NCBI RefSeq assembly: GCF_002277895.1
Contig: NZ_CP022998.1
Location: forward strand, 1,779,501 to 1,843,500
Length of the DNA: 64,000 bases
Source: Rhizobium sp. 11515TR
GTDB taxonomy: Bacteria > Pseudomonadota > Alphaproteobacteria > Rhizobiales > Rhizobiaceae
Reading direction: 5' to 3'
A program made the translations under genes and the position numbers. Below the pieces are notes generated by a model that was given only the letters and a program-made list of their open reading frames with translations, had not been told where the DNA came from and searched no databases. Positions 56,801 through 64,000 of the stretch are shown here, one piece after another. Every line of letters begins with the position of its first letter. Position 1 is the first letter of the stretch.

Positions 56801-57580
56801 ATGCAATGGCAGGACCATGCGATCATTCTGGGCGTCAAACGTCTCGGCGAGACCAGCGTCGTCGCCGAGGTGATGACGCGTACCCGCGGTCGCCATATGG
56901 GATTGGTGCGATCCGGCCGCTCGCGGGCCATGCAGCCGGTACTGCAGGCCGGCAATCTCGTCGAAGTCACCTGGCGGGCAAGACTGCATGAGCATCTCGG
57001 CGAATTTCGCATGGAGCCGGTGACACTGCGGGCTGCGCGGCTGATGGAGACAGCGACCGCTGTCTATGGCGTGCAGGCGATGGCCGCTTTGCTGCGGCTG
57101 CTGCCGGAGCGCGATCCGCACCCGCACCTCTACGATGCGCTCGATGTCATCCTTGAAAACCTGCAGAATCCCGCCGATGCCGGCGAACTCTTCGTGCGTT
57201 TCGAACTTGCCGTGCTGAACGATCTCGGCTTCGGCCTCGATTTGACGGAATGCGCGGCAACCGGCGTGCGTGAGGATCTGGCTTTCGTTTCGCCGAAGTC
57301 CGGGCGTGCCGTTTGCCGGGCAGCCGGCATGCCGTGGGCGGACAAGATGCTGGCACTGCCGCCGTTTCTGACGACAGGGGCCATGATCGCCGCGGATAGG
57401 GAAAGCCTTTCCGCCGCCTTCCGCCTGACCGGCTTCTTTCTGCATCGCCATGTCTACGAGCCGCGCGGCATAGAGATCGCCGCGGCGCGCGACGGCTTTA
57501 TGCAAGCCGCGCTGAAGGCGGTTGCCGTCGCTTCACTGAACGAGGGCATGGCATCTCCAACCCTTGTCGCCAAAGGCTAA
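56801..57580 (+). CDS. recO: DNA repair protein RecO
   Basis: The 259-residue recombination mediator loads RecA with RecF/RecR. It has an N-terminal OB fold ([36 protein letters not shown], residues 1-36; key piece [12 protein letters not shown]) and a C-terminal helical domain ([39 protein letters not shown] replacing the zinc cysteines of some homologues). It has normal alphaproteobacterial length. It is downstream of era, part of the conserved rnc-era-recO neighbourhood with two regulators inserted. Confidence 0.93.
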   Translation: MQWQDHAIILGVKRLGETSVVAEVMTRTRGRHMGLVRSGRSRAMQPVLQAGNLVEVTWRARLHEHLGEFRMEPVTLRAARLMETATAVYGVQAMAALLRLLPERDPHPHLYDALDVILENLQNPADAGELFVRFELAVLNDLGFGLDLTECAATGVREDLAFVSPKSGRAVCRAAGMPWADKMLALPPFLTTGAMIAADRESLSAAFRLTGFFLHRHVYEPRGIEIAAARDGFMQAALKAVAVASLNEGMASPTLVAKG

Positions 57581-57615
57581 GCAGTAAACGGCCTGCGCAG
57601 AGGATCAGTTTTAGA

Positions 57616-57713
57616 GCAATTCCAGGAAAAGTGCGTAGCGATTTTCCGTCCGGAATTGCGAGAGAACAAAAGGATAGAGCATTTCGCGATTCGAAGAAAA
57701 GCGAAACGGCTCT
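57616..57713. repeat. RIME-like repeat, GCAATTCC type, copy 3 (between recO and MOSC gene)
   Basis: The first palindrome runs from GCAATTCC (57616) to GGAATTGC (ends 57659), and the second from AGAGC (57676-57680) to GCTCT (57709-57713) with TTTCGC/GCGAAA-like inner pairing. It overlaps the TAG stop codon of the convergent MOSC gene by 2 bases. Confidence 0.82.
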
Positions 57714-58560
57714 AGCGCCGCTTGAGTGCCCAACCTTCCGGCCGCTCCTCAAGCACCGTCACCATGTCGCCAATCTTCACCGAGCCTTCGCCGCGCGGCA
57801 CGGCGTTCCAGCCGAAGAGCGGGCCGGGGACGCGGCGGTCGGCCGACATGCGGATGCGGCCCATGGCGGGCATCGGGTTCGGCACGTCGCGCGAGCCTGT
57901 CTGCTGATCCTGCGTCGTCATGATGCAGCGCGAACAGGGCTTGACGAGATCGAGACGGATACTACCGATTTCGATGGCGGCCCAGCGATCCTCCGGCCAT
58001 TCCTCGTCGATATCGATGACGATGTTGGGGCGGAAGCGCTCCATGCCGACTGCGCCCTCGCCGTGAGCGGCGAGATCGGTGTTGAGCGCCTTCAGCGAGC
58101 CGGTGGTGGTGACCAGAATCTGGTAGCCATCCGAAAACGTAACAGGCGTATCCTCGCCCGCCCATTCCGGGTTGGCGATGCGCTTCGCGAGCCTGTCGAA
58201 GAACACCATTTTGACTTCGCGGCCCATCCATGTCGACAGCGCCTTGTTGGTGTCCTCATCCGCGACGGATGCATTGACGGCCGATTTCCAGACGATGATG
58301 TCCATGCGGTTGTCGGGGTGTGGCGGCGGAACGATGATGTCTGGTTTGCCCTCCATCTTCAGGCGCAGATAGGAAGGCGCTGGCTGGATATCGATCCGCG
58401 CCAGTGCCTGCAATTCGCGCTGGGTGATGAAGTTACCCGAAGGATCGACCAGCATGGCGCGGCGATCACCGGCAAGACCGAAAGCATCGACAGCTGCCGA
58501 CGGAATGGCGATGCCGCGGGCGCTCTTGAGGGGATAGATGAAAAGATCGCTGACGCGCAT
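57712..58560 (-). CDS. MOSC domain protein (molybdenum cofactor sulfurase C-terminal-like)
   Basis: The 282-residue protein has an N-terminal MOSC beta-barrel (MRVSDLFIYPLKSARGI, then FGLAGDRRAMLVD) and a MOSC domain with the conserved cysteine in KPCSRCIMTTQDQQTGSR (residues about 208-225). YcbX/mARC-type proteins of this form use molybdenum cofactor to reduce N-hydroxylated compounds. The single conserved Cys is present, which supports cofactor binding. It is 8 bases downstream of an HD-domain gene on the same strand. Its stop overlaps a mosaic repeat. Confidence 0.87.
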   Translation of the reverse strand: MRVSDLFIYPLKSARGIAIPSAAVDAFGLAGDRRAMLVDPSGNFITQRELQALARIDIQPAPSYLRLKMEGKPDIIVPPPHPDNRMDIIVWKSAVNASVADEDTNKALSTWMGREVKMVFFDRLAKRIANPEWAGEDTPVTFSDGYQILVTTTGSLKALNTDLAAHGEGAVGMERFRPNIVIDIDEEWPEDRWAAIEIGSIRLDLVKPCSRCIMTTQDQQTGSRDVPNPMPAMGRIRMSADRRVPGPLFGWNAVPRGEGSVKIGDMVTVLEERPEGWALKRR

Positions 58561-58568
58561 GGGTGGCC

Positions 58569-59222
58569 TCAGATTTCGTCAATGAACATTGCCAGCACGG
58601 TCTTCAGCCGGTCATGCCGTGCACCGGCAAACCTAGCTCCGGTCTCGGTCTGGAATCCGTCCGCCAGTTTGAACAGCTTTGTCTCGAAATGGTCAATGGC
58701 GAAGCGCTTGTCGTCAAGCGGCCGCTCTGTCGCAAGCGGATCGAACGGGTCGTAAAGGCCAGAGCCGAGGCGGCCTGCAATGTAGAAGCAACGTGCCGCA
58801 CCGACCATGCCGATGGCATCCAGCCGATCGGCATCCTGCAGGATCTTCGCTTCCAGTGTTTCCGGCTGTAGGTTGGCGGAGAAACTATGCGTGGTGATCG
58901 CATGCGCGGCAGCCGCGATATCCTCTTCCGCCCAGCCGAGCTGCCGCAGGATGCCCGAAGCTTTCTCGGCTGCAAGCCGCGAGGCTTGCGCGCGATGCGG
59001 CGAATTCTTTTCCACGGCAACGCAATCATGCAGCAGCACGGCAGCGGCGAGAATGCGGGCATTGCCGCCTTCTTCGGCCTGGATGGCCATGGCATTGCGG
59101 AAGACGCGCAGGATATGGGCAATATCGTGCGAACCGTCATCGCCATCCGCGGCGTGCGGAATGAGATCCGCAGCCAGTGCTTCGAACGGGGCGAAAGCCC
59201 GCGCCATCTTGTCGGTGTCCAT
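58569..59222 (-). CDS. HD domain phosphohydrolase
   Basis: The 217-residue HD-superfamily protein has the metal-binding sequence GSHDIAHILRVFRNA, LLHDCVAVEKNSPHRAQASRLAAEK (the HD pair and a further His) and ILQDADRLDAIG (final Asp). It is similar in shape to YedJ-type stand-alone HD hydrolases, whose natural substrates (nucleotides or phosphate esters) are not defined. It is probably co-transcribed with the MOSC gene downstream (8 bases). No regulator is visible nearby. Confidence 0.88.
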   Translation of the reverse strand: MDTDKMARAFAPFEALAADLIPHAADGDDGSHDIAHILRVFRNAMAIQAEEGGNARILAAAVLLHDCVAVEKNSPHRAQASRLAAEKASGILRQLGWAEEDIAAAAHAITTHSFSANLQPETLEAKILQDADRLDAIGMVGAARCFYIAGRLGSGLYDPFDPLATERPLDDKRFAIDHFETKLFKLADGFQTETGARFAGARHDRLKTVLAMFIDEI

Positions 59223-59292
59223 GGTCGCACTTGCTCCGGGATGGTCAGTCGGCAGGTTCTTTCTTCCTACCGGGCGAAAGGATTCGCCGCAA

Positions 59293-62055
59293 TCATTCCG
59301 TCGCTTTCTTGCGCGTCAGGATCCTCTGGTAGAACAGGCCGATCCCAATCAGCACGGCACCGAGGCCGATGAAGGACAGCGCCCGCAGGAAGCCTTCCAG
59401 GTTCGCCATGTCGATGAGGAAGGCCTTGACGACGGCGATGAAGACCAGCACCGCCGAGGCGATGCGCAGGCTCCGGGCCTCGAGGCGGGTCCCGAGCCCG
59501 AGAAGCGCGATGCCGATCAGCAGCCAGACGACGGAATAGGAATAGAGCTCCCCCTGGATGAAACCGTTCCAGAAGGGAATGTACTCGCCCTGCCAGAAGC
59601 GCCGCACCGACAGGGTTGCCCATGCGAAGGCCATCATGGCCGCAGCGACCGCCAGCATGCCGACATAGGGCAGGGGACGACGATTGCGGGCAAAGAGCGC
59701 CAGGCCGCCATAGGCGATGGCTGGCAGGAGATAGGCGAGCAGCAGCAGGTTGAAAAGCAGGATGCCACCTGTGCTCTCACCCGTCATGAACGGGTTCAGC
59801 CCCAGCAGATGCAGGGTCAGGATCATGAAGACCGAAATGACGCCGAGCGCCATGCCGCCATAACGGAAGACAGGGCTCGCCGCGCTGAGATCGAGCGCCA
59901 TCAGCGTCGCCGAGGCACCGATTGCCAGCAGCGTATAGATCGACTGTTCCCCGAGCGTTGGAGCCGCATCGTTCAGAATGCCGCCGTTCATGGCGTGGCG
60001 CACGAGGATGGCGATCGTCAACAACACGAGGAAGCAGGCGAGCGCCTGTAAAGCGTTGCGCAGCCGCAGGCTCGGCGAATCACGCGTGATGAACGCCGCA
60101 AGGACGGCAAGGGCGGCCGGAATGCCGTAACCGGCAAGCAGCATGTTGAAGACCGGCGTCGTCCCAAGTTCCGACGGATCGACGATCGTCGGCTGCCAGG
60201 CGATGCGCCCCATGGCGATGACGAGCGCGGCAACCATGGTCCAGGGCAGAACGAGCCAATTGCGCAAGCGCCCCGCCAAAAGATAGGCGATACCGAGAAT
60301 CGGCAGCAGGATCGTCGCGGTGGCATGATGCGCAAGCGTATGCAGGGCGAAGACGGCCGCGGCAAACGAGCCGGCCGCGAGGATGTTCGTCGGCAGGCTC
60401 AGCACTTCGTCGTCTCGGCGATCCTGCCATTCGGCAAGCCCGATGAGAACTAGTGCCAGTCCGATGCCGTAGAGCCCATGTAGCCAGTCGAGCGTCCAAT
60501 TGCCGAAGTTGACGAAGCTGATCGTTGCGATCGCCAGCGGCGTGGCGGCCATGACAAGGCTCCAAAGCGCGGCATAGGGTTTCTCCGCCTGGGCGAAGCG
60601 CCGGAGGAAGAAGGCACCGATCAGCACGAAGAGGACGCCGAGGCCGAGCACTTCATAGAGCACTGTGCTTTGCAGGCTGGCGGTTCCGTCCGTACCTGTG
60701 GATTCGATCCCGCCAATCCAGTTGGTCAGAATGCCGGACGTGCCAATAATGGTGACAATCGCTGACAGGATCGTTGCCCAGGCTGCATGCAGGCGGCCGG
60801 CACCGAAGGCCGCTACCGCCGCAACGATCGCCGCAAACATGAATGCGGCGTCAACAATGGGATATCCATATCGAAGGCTGTAGCCGACGATACAGAGCGA
60901 TACCGCAAGCGCGCCAATCGCTGCCGTCAGCGTCATTCCGAGCGGCTGCCGGGCGAGAAACGCCGCCCATTCCATGCCGGCGCTGGATTGCTGGGGCATA
61001 TCTTCGGACGGTGCTGTTGCGTTGCCTTCTTTTGCCACCTCGGAGATCGGATAGCGCCCCGGCCAGAGAAAGATGGTGCCGCCGATCATCGCAAGCACAG
61101 CAAGCGTAACCGGCGTCAGATCGACCGCGGGGCTGAAGGTAATGTAGAGCAGAGGCCAGAGGTTCAGCAGCCCATTTGCGAGTGATGGCACGATCAGCCA
61201 GCGACGCAGGCGCGACGCCAGCAGGGTCGCAAACCAGGTCAAAACGAGATAGCCGAAGAGTGTCCAAGGGCGTGGCGCAGTCGATGCGATCAGCGCAGGG
61301 GTTGCCATTGATGCCAGCAGACCGAGGCCGGCAAGCGCTTGTCCGTGCAACAGCGATAGTCCGAGCGTGGCGAGCGAGATCAGTGCGAGAAGAATGAAGG
61401 CGGTCGTGGGGCCGATGAATTCGTAGATGGCATGCGCGGCATAGGTCGCGCCGAACAGTGCAACGACGCCAGCCGCCGTCAAGACGCCAGGGATCATCGC
61501 ATTCTGGAAGGCATTGTTCAGAACCGGCGCGGCGCGGCGGCGGATCACTTCACCGGCGGCGATCAGGACGAGACCGAAGAGCGCGGCAAGAACAAGCCGG
61601 ATGCCGGGGCTGAGAAGACCGCTCTCGATCGAATATTTGACCATGAAGATGCCGCCGAGCGCCAGCGCCATGCCGCCGACCCAGACGGCCCAGCGTGCAC
61701 CGATCGTGCTCTCCAGGCTTTCCTTGGCCAGCGCGGATGTCTGGCTGGCAAGAAGAGTGGCCTCTTCCGCGGCCGCATCCGCGACATTGTTTGTGGCGAG
61801 GGCCGGTTGCTCGGTATCGGGCGCGGAGATCTCTTCGATCACCGCTTTCGGCTCCTCTTCGACAGGCTGTTGAGCAGTAAGAGCCGTCGAATCCGTCGCA
61901 GGAATCGATTTGCCCGTTTCCGCCGTCAGCATCTTACCCGCGAGAGCATTTTGCAGCTCCTGAACGCGCGCTTCCAGCTGCTTTATCCTTAGGTTGTGGC
62001 CCCGCAGTACCAGGATACCGACGACCAGGATGACGAGCGGTAACAATTCCATCAT
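59293..62055 (-). CDS. Large DUF2339 polytopic membrane protein
   Basis: The 920-residue protein has one N-terminal membrane helix (LLPLVILVVGILVLRGHNL), a short coiled-coil stretch (IKQLEARVQELQNAL), an acidic/Ala-rich linker and then more than twenty hydrophobic helices from about residue 120 onward. This is the DUF2339 architecture. Nothing in the sequence suggests an enzyme active site, and the function is unknown. A role in envelope physiology is plausible. GGAG lies 5 bases before the ATG at 62055. An in-frame start at 62085 is less likely. Confidence 0.87.
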   Translation of the reverse strand: MMELLPLVILVVGILVLRGHNLRIKQLEARVQELQNALAGKMLTAETGKSIPATDSTALTAQQPVEEEPKAVIEEISAPDTEQPALATNNVADAAAEEATLLASQTSALAKESLESTIGARWAVWVGGMALALGGIFMVKYSIESGLLSPGIRLVLAALFGLVLIAAGEVIRRRAAPVLNNAFQNAMIPGVLTAAGVVALFGATYAAHAIYEFIGPTTAFILLALISLATLGLSLLHGQALAGLGLLASMATPALIASTAPRPWTLFGYLVLTWFATLLASRLRRWLIVPSLANGLLNLWPLLYITFSPAVDLTPVTLAVLAMIGGTIFLWPGRYPISEVAKEGNATAPSEDMPQQSSAGMEWAAFLARQPLGMTLTAAIGALAVSLCIVGYSLRYGYPIVDAAFMFAAIVAAVAAFGAGRLHAAWATILSAIVTIIGTSGILTNWIGGIESTGTDGTASLQSTVLYEVLGLGVLFVLIGAFFLRRFAQAEKPYAALWSLVMAATPLAIATISFVNFGNWTLDWLHGLYGIGLALVLIGLAEWQDRRDDEVLSLPTNILAAGSFAAAVFALHTLAHHATATILLPILGIAYLLAGRLRNWLVLPWTMVAALVIAMGRIAWQPTIVDPSELGTTPVFNMLLAGYGIPAALAVLAAFITRDSPSLRLRNALQALACFLVLLTIAILVRHAMNGGILNDAAPTLGEQSIYTLLAIGASATLMALDLSAASPVFRYGGMALGVISVFMILTLHLLGLNPFMTGESTGGILLFNLLLLAYLLPAIAYGGLALFARNRRPLPYVGMLAVAAAMMAFAWATLSVRRFWQGEYIPFWNGFIQGELYSYSVVWLLIGIALLGLGTRLEARSLRIASAVLVFIAVVKAFLIDMANLEGFLRALSFIGLGAVLIGIGLFYQRILTRKKATE

Positions 62056-62214
62056 GTCTTCTCCATGGGCGATCCGCCGTAGCATATACGAAACCGCTCG
62101 CCGGGTAAGACTAGATAGTCAGATTACCCTATGATTCCAGTGGATTATGCCGGATTTCCTCATAGCGGATTGCAAAGGGAACATTAGGGAATTCAGATTT
62201 ACCGCTTGAGAACT

Positions 62215-62232
62215 ATGGTTAATACTCATTAA
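62215..62232. promoter_or_regulatory. CtrA-like site upstream of the first EF-hand gene
   Basis: ATGGTTAA (62215-62222) is the reverse of the CtrA half-site TTAACCAT. TTAA recurs 6 bases later (62229-62232), one base short of the TTAA-N7-TTAA full site. It is 115 bases before the gene. CtrA binding is inferred. Confidence 0.4.
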
Positions 62233-62346
62233 TAATTTGTCTTTACCGGCAGCGCGAAGCAGCTTAATAACGTCTCATAGTCTAACTCTGAATGTATTGC
62301 GTACAAACGACGTCGCATGAGGCGGCTCCTACCTTAGGAGGTTTGT

Positions 62347-62685
62347 ATGTCCCATGTTTCTTCCATATCCAACAGCTCCTACCCGTATCGTGGCACGCTT
62401 TCGCGTCTCGATTCGAATGGCGATGGTCTTTTGAGCCAGGAGGAACGCGCGGTGGACGAGCGCCCCGGCATTCTCGAGGCCAGCGGTACCGACGCTGCTG
62501 CCAATGGTTCGAATGGTGCACTGAGCGGCTTCATTGCCAAGCTCATGCAATTGCCGAGCGCCGATATCGCTTCCACGGCCAAGTCACCGGAATCCAATGT
62601 CGATTTCGACCTGGATCTGCTGTCGCCGATGGATGCCTATAACAGCACATACGGCCAGTATGACGTCGACAGCATAGCGGCCTGA
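62347..62685 (+). CDS. Small EF-hand calcium-binding protein
   Basis: The 112-residue protein has a single canonical EF-hand loop at residues 22-33 (DSNGDGLLSQEE, with Asp/Asn/Asp ligands and the bidentate Glu), preceded by a Ser/Tyr-rich N-terminus and followed by a low-complexity C-terminus (DFDLDLLSPMDAYNS). No signal peptide is seen. TAGGAGG lies 6 bases before the ATG, a very strong ribosome binding site. It is paralogous in N-terminal layout to the gene at 63585 (MSxVSSI start, then EF-hand), with sodC between them. Its partner is unknown. Confidence 0.82.
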   Translation: MSHVSSISNSSYPYRGTLSRLDSNGDGLLSQEERAVDERPGILEASGTDAAANGSNGALSGFIAKLMQLPSADIASTAKSPESNVDFDLDLLSPMDAYNSTYGQYDVDSIAA

Positions 62686-62832
62686 CAAGCACTTTCATCC
62701 GATGTAAGGCGGCCCGCCGGAATGCCGGTAAGTCGCCTTATCATTTTGATTAAGGTCATTTTTTCCATTCGCCGGAACCCTCATGCCTGCCACGCGTTGG
62801 GCAATTGCCACGCAGAACAGGGAGGGTGTTCC

Positions 62833-63345
62833 ATGAAGCGGATGACGATCGTTGCAATTCTTGCCCTTGCCGCAACCGCGCCCGCGGCAGCGCAAACCCA
62901 AAGTCAAAACACCGCCACTGCTGATTTCGTCGGTCTCGACGGTAAACAAGCCGGCCGGGCGACCTTGACCGAGGGCAAAAAGGGCGTGCTGATCGAGATG
63001 GAAGTGTCAGGCATGCCGGCCAATCGCTGGGTCGCCTTCCATATCCATGAAAATAGCCGTTGCGACCATGCACACGGCTTCGAGTCCGCCGGTGGTCATT
63101 TCAATCCCACCAAGGCCGAACACGGCTTTCTGGCCGCCAACGGTCCGCATGCCGGCGATATGCCCAACCAGTATGTCGATCAGGATGGCAAGCTGCGTGC
63201 CCAGGTCTTCAATGGCATGGTATCGCTGAACGGCAAGAACGGCATCCGCGGCCGCACGCTGATGATCCATGCCGACTCGGATGATTATCGCAGTCAGCCC
63301 GTCGGCGGCGCCGGCAAGCGCCTGGCATGTGCCGTCATCCAATGA
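62833..63345 (+). CDS. sodC: Periplasmic Cu/Zn superoxide dismutase
   Basis: The 170-residue precursor has a 20-residue signal peptide (MKRMTIVAILALAATAPAAA). Metal ligands are visible: His70 and His72 (HIHENSRC) and His146 (MIHADSDDY) for copper, His89 bridging, and His97, His106, Asp109 for zinc. Cys77 and Cys166 (LACAVIQ) can form the conserved disulfide. It converts superoxide to peroxide and oxygen in the periplasm. GGAGGG lies 7 bases before ATG 62833. A longer frame from 62722 adds residues ahead of the signal peptide and is rejected. Confidence 0.93.
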   Translation: MKRMTIVAILALAATAPAAAQTQSQNTATADFVGLDGKQAGRATLTEGKKGVLIEMEVSGMPANRWVAFHIHENSRCDHAHGFESAGGHFNPTKAEHGFLAANGPHAGDMPNQYVDQDGKLRAQVFNGMVSLNGKNGIRGRTLMIHADSDDYRSQPVGGAGKRLACAVIQ

Positions 63346-63460
63346 AGCCGGTCCTTAAGCAAGCAAAGATGATTCGCGCCAATGAAGCGGCGAATGCCAA
63401 GCAGCGGTTGTTTCTGCTGCCTAGGCGCCCACCGGCGATATGATTCGGTGTCTGTCAATT

Positions 63461-63480
63461 ATGGTTAATGGTGAATTAAC
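63461..63480. promoter_or_regulatory. CtrA-like full site upstream of the second EF-hand gene
   Basis: TTAA-TGGTGAA-TTAAC (63465-63480) matches TTAA-N7-TTAAC exactly, and ATGGTTAA (63461-63468) is a CtrA half-site in reverse. It lies about 105 bases before the gene, almost the same distance as the paralogous site upstream of the first EF-hand gene. Confidence 0.5.
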
Positions 63481-63584
63481 ACCGATCTTCAACCGGCAGG
63501 GCAAACAGATCTATCCTATCTGCAGATGACTAAGCGTGCTGGGGTCTATCAAACACGCGATGGCATTTGCCGTAGGAGATTTGG

Positions 63585-64000
63585 ATGAGCGGGGTTTCTT
63601 CAATTGGAAGCAGCATGACGGCTGCCTCGTACAGTCCCCTGGATAAGAATCAGGACGGCGTCGTGGATGCGCAGGAGCTGGAGGAGGCGGCGCAGTCCGG
63701 TCTTCTGTCGGCGAGCATTCTCAACGATGAGGACAGTAACGGCAGCAGTGATCCCAGCGCGACGGATGTCTTTTCCGGCAATCTGGCCTCGATGCTGTTA
63801 CAGATGCAGCAGAACAGCCAGTTAAGCGGTTCCACGTCGGCCGCTGGCTCTTCCGGTGAATCGCCCATGGACCAGCTGTTTGCCAGCCTGGACATCGACA
63901 AGGACGGCAAAGTCTCGCAGGACGAGTTCGTTGCTGGGCGTCCGAAGGATATGAGCGAGAGCGATGCGGAAAACCTGTTCATGAGCCTTGATATGCAAAA
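63585..64000 (+). CDS. EF-hand calcium-binding protein, 3' end beyond window
   Basis: At least 138 residues are in the window and the frame is open at its end. EF-hand loops occupy residues 20-31 (DKNQDGVVDAQE) and 103-114 (DIDKDGKVSQDE), and a third helix-loop may begin at LFMSLDMQ. The N-terminus (MSGVSSIGSSMTAASYSPL) resembles the start of the 62347 gene. AGGAG lies 8 bases before the ATG. The linker is Ser/Gln-rich and low complexity. It has no signal peptide, so it is either cytosolic or exported by a non-Sec route. Confidence 0.82.
   Translation, partial: MSGVSSIGSSMTAASYSPLDKNQDGVVDAQELEEAAQSGLLSASILNDEDSNGSSDPSATDVFSGNLASMLLQMQQNSQLSGSTSAAGSSGESPMDQLFASLDIDKDGKVSQDEFVAGRPKDMSESDAENLFMSLDMQ

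Overview
The window looks like a chromosomal segment of a Rhizobiaceae bacterium, most likely Rhizobium. The evidence is the high-GC codon use, two tandem RopA-type Porin_2 genes, an iolR-iolC-iolD-iolE-iolB inositol cluster with an IolC-DUF2090 fusion, an Atu4866-type protein, RIME-like intergenic repeats, and the alphaproteobacterial housekeeping order dapA-smpB / rpoZ-rsh / acpS-lepB-rnc-era-recO. I see no phage, insertion sequence, CRISPR array, replication origin or rRNA. There is one tRNA, tRNA-Ser(GCT).

Layout. 1-8 kb: the 3' end of ETF-ubiquinone oxidoreductase, a GNAT acetyltransferase, a VapBC toxin-antitoxin pair, a divergent EamA exporter/Lrp regulator pair, mgtE behind a strongly folded leader, and a divergent alcohol dehydrogenase/HxlR pair with an MFS exporter. 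8-19 kb: a lipid-kinase-like protein, a divergent glutamine-synthetase-like/class III aminotransferase pair (probably polyamine use), Nudix, a GT2/UPF0104 pair, then an ECF42-type sigma factor operon with three YCII (DGPF) proteins. A small membrane protein is divergent to that operon, and each side carries its own matching promoter-like sequence. AMP nucleosidase follows. 19-27 kb: small secreted and hypothetical proteins, a histidinol-phosphate-aminotransferase-like enzyme, a PurN-like protein, an SDR/AraC pair, PilZ and MATE.

27-37 kb: the inositol catabolic genes with GRAA-N6-TTCC sites around iolR and iolC, a Gfo/Idh/MocA dehydrogenase and a ferredoxin-reductase-like flavoprotein preceded by a 27-bp tandem repeat. 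37-45 kb: a LysR/SDR pair, a frameshifted secreted ORF, the two porins, an alpha/beta hydrolase with a hairpin over its ribosome binding site, and an Slt-type lytic transglycosylase. 45-59 kb: core functions (lysine biosynthesis, ribosome rescue, RNA polymerase omega, (p)ppGpp, CoA transfer to ACP, signal peptidase, RNase III, Era, RecO), interrupted by a pair of 67-bp perfect direct repeats. 59-64 kb: a very large DUF2339 membrane protein, then two paralogous EF-hand proteins flanking a periplasmic Cu/Zn superoxide dismutase. Both EF-hand genes have CtrA-like sites in related upstream regions.

The most interesting signal is the ECF42/YCII locus at 14.6-17.3 kb. Two divergent sequences of the form TGTCGA-N17-CG(A/T)C face the sigma operon and a 76-residue single-span membrane protein. 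This suggests a two-armed autoregulated regulon in which the small membrane protein is an undescribed member. All assignments come from reading the sequence and from family knowledge recalled without database searches.
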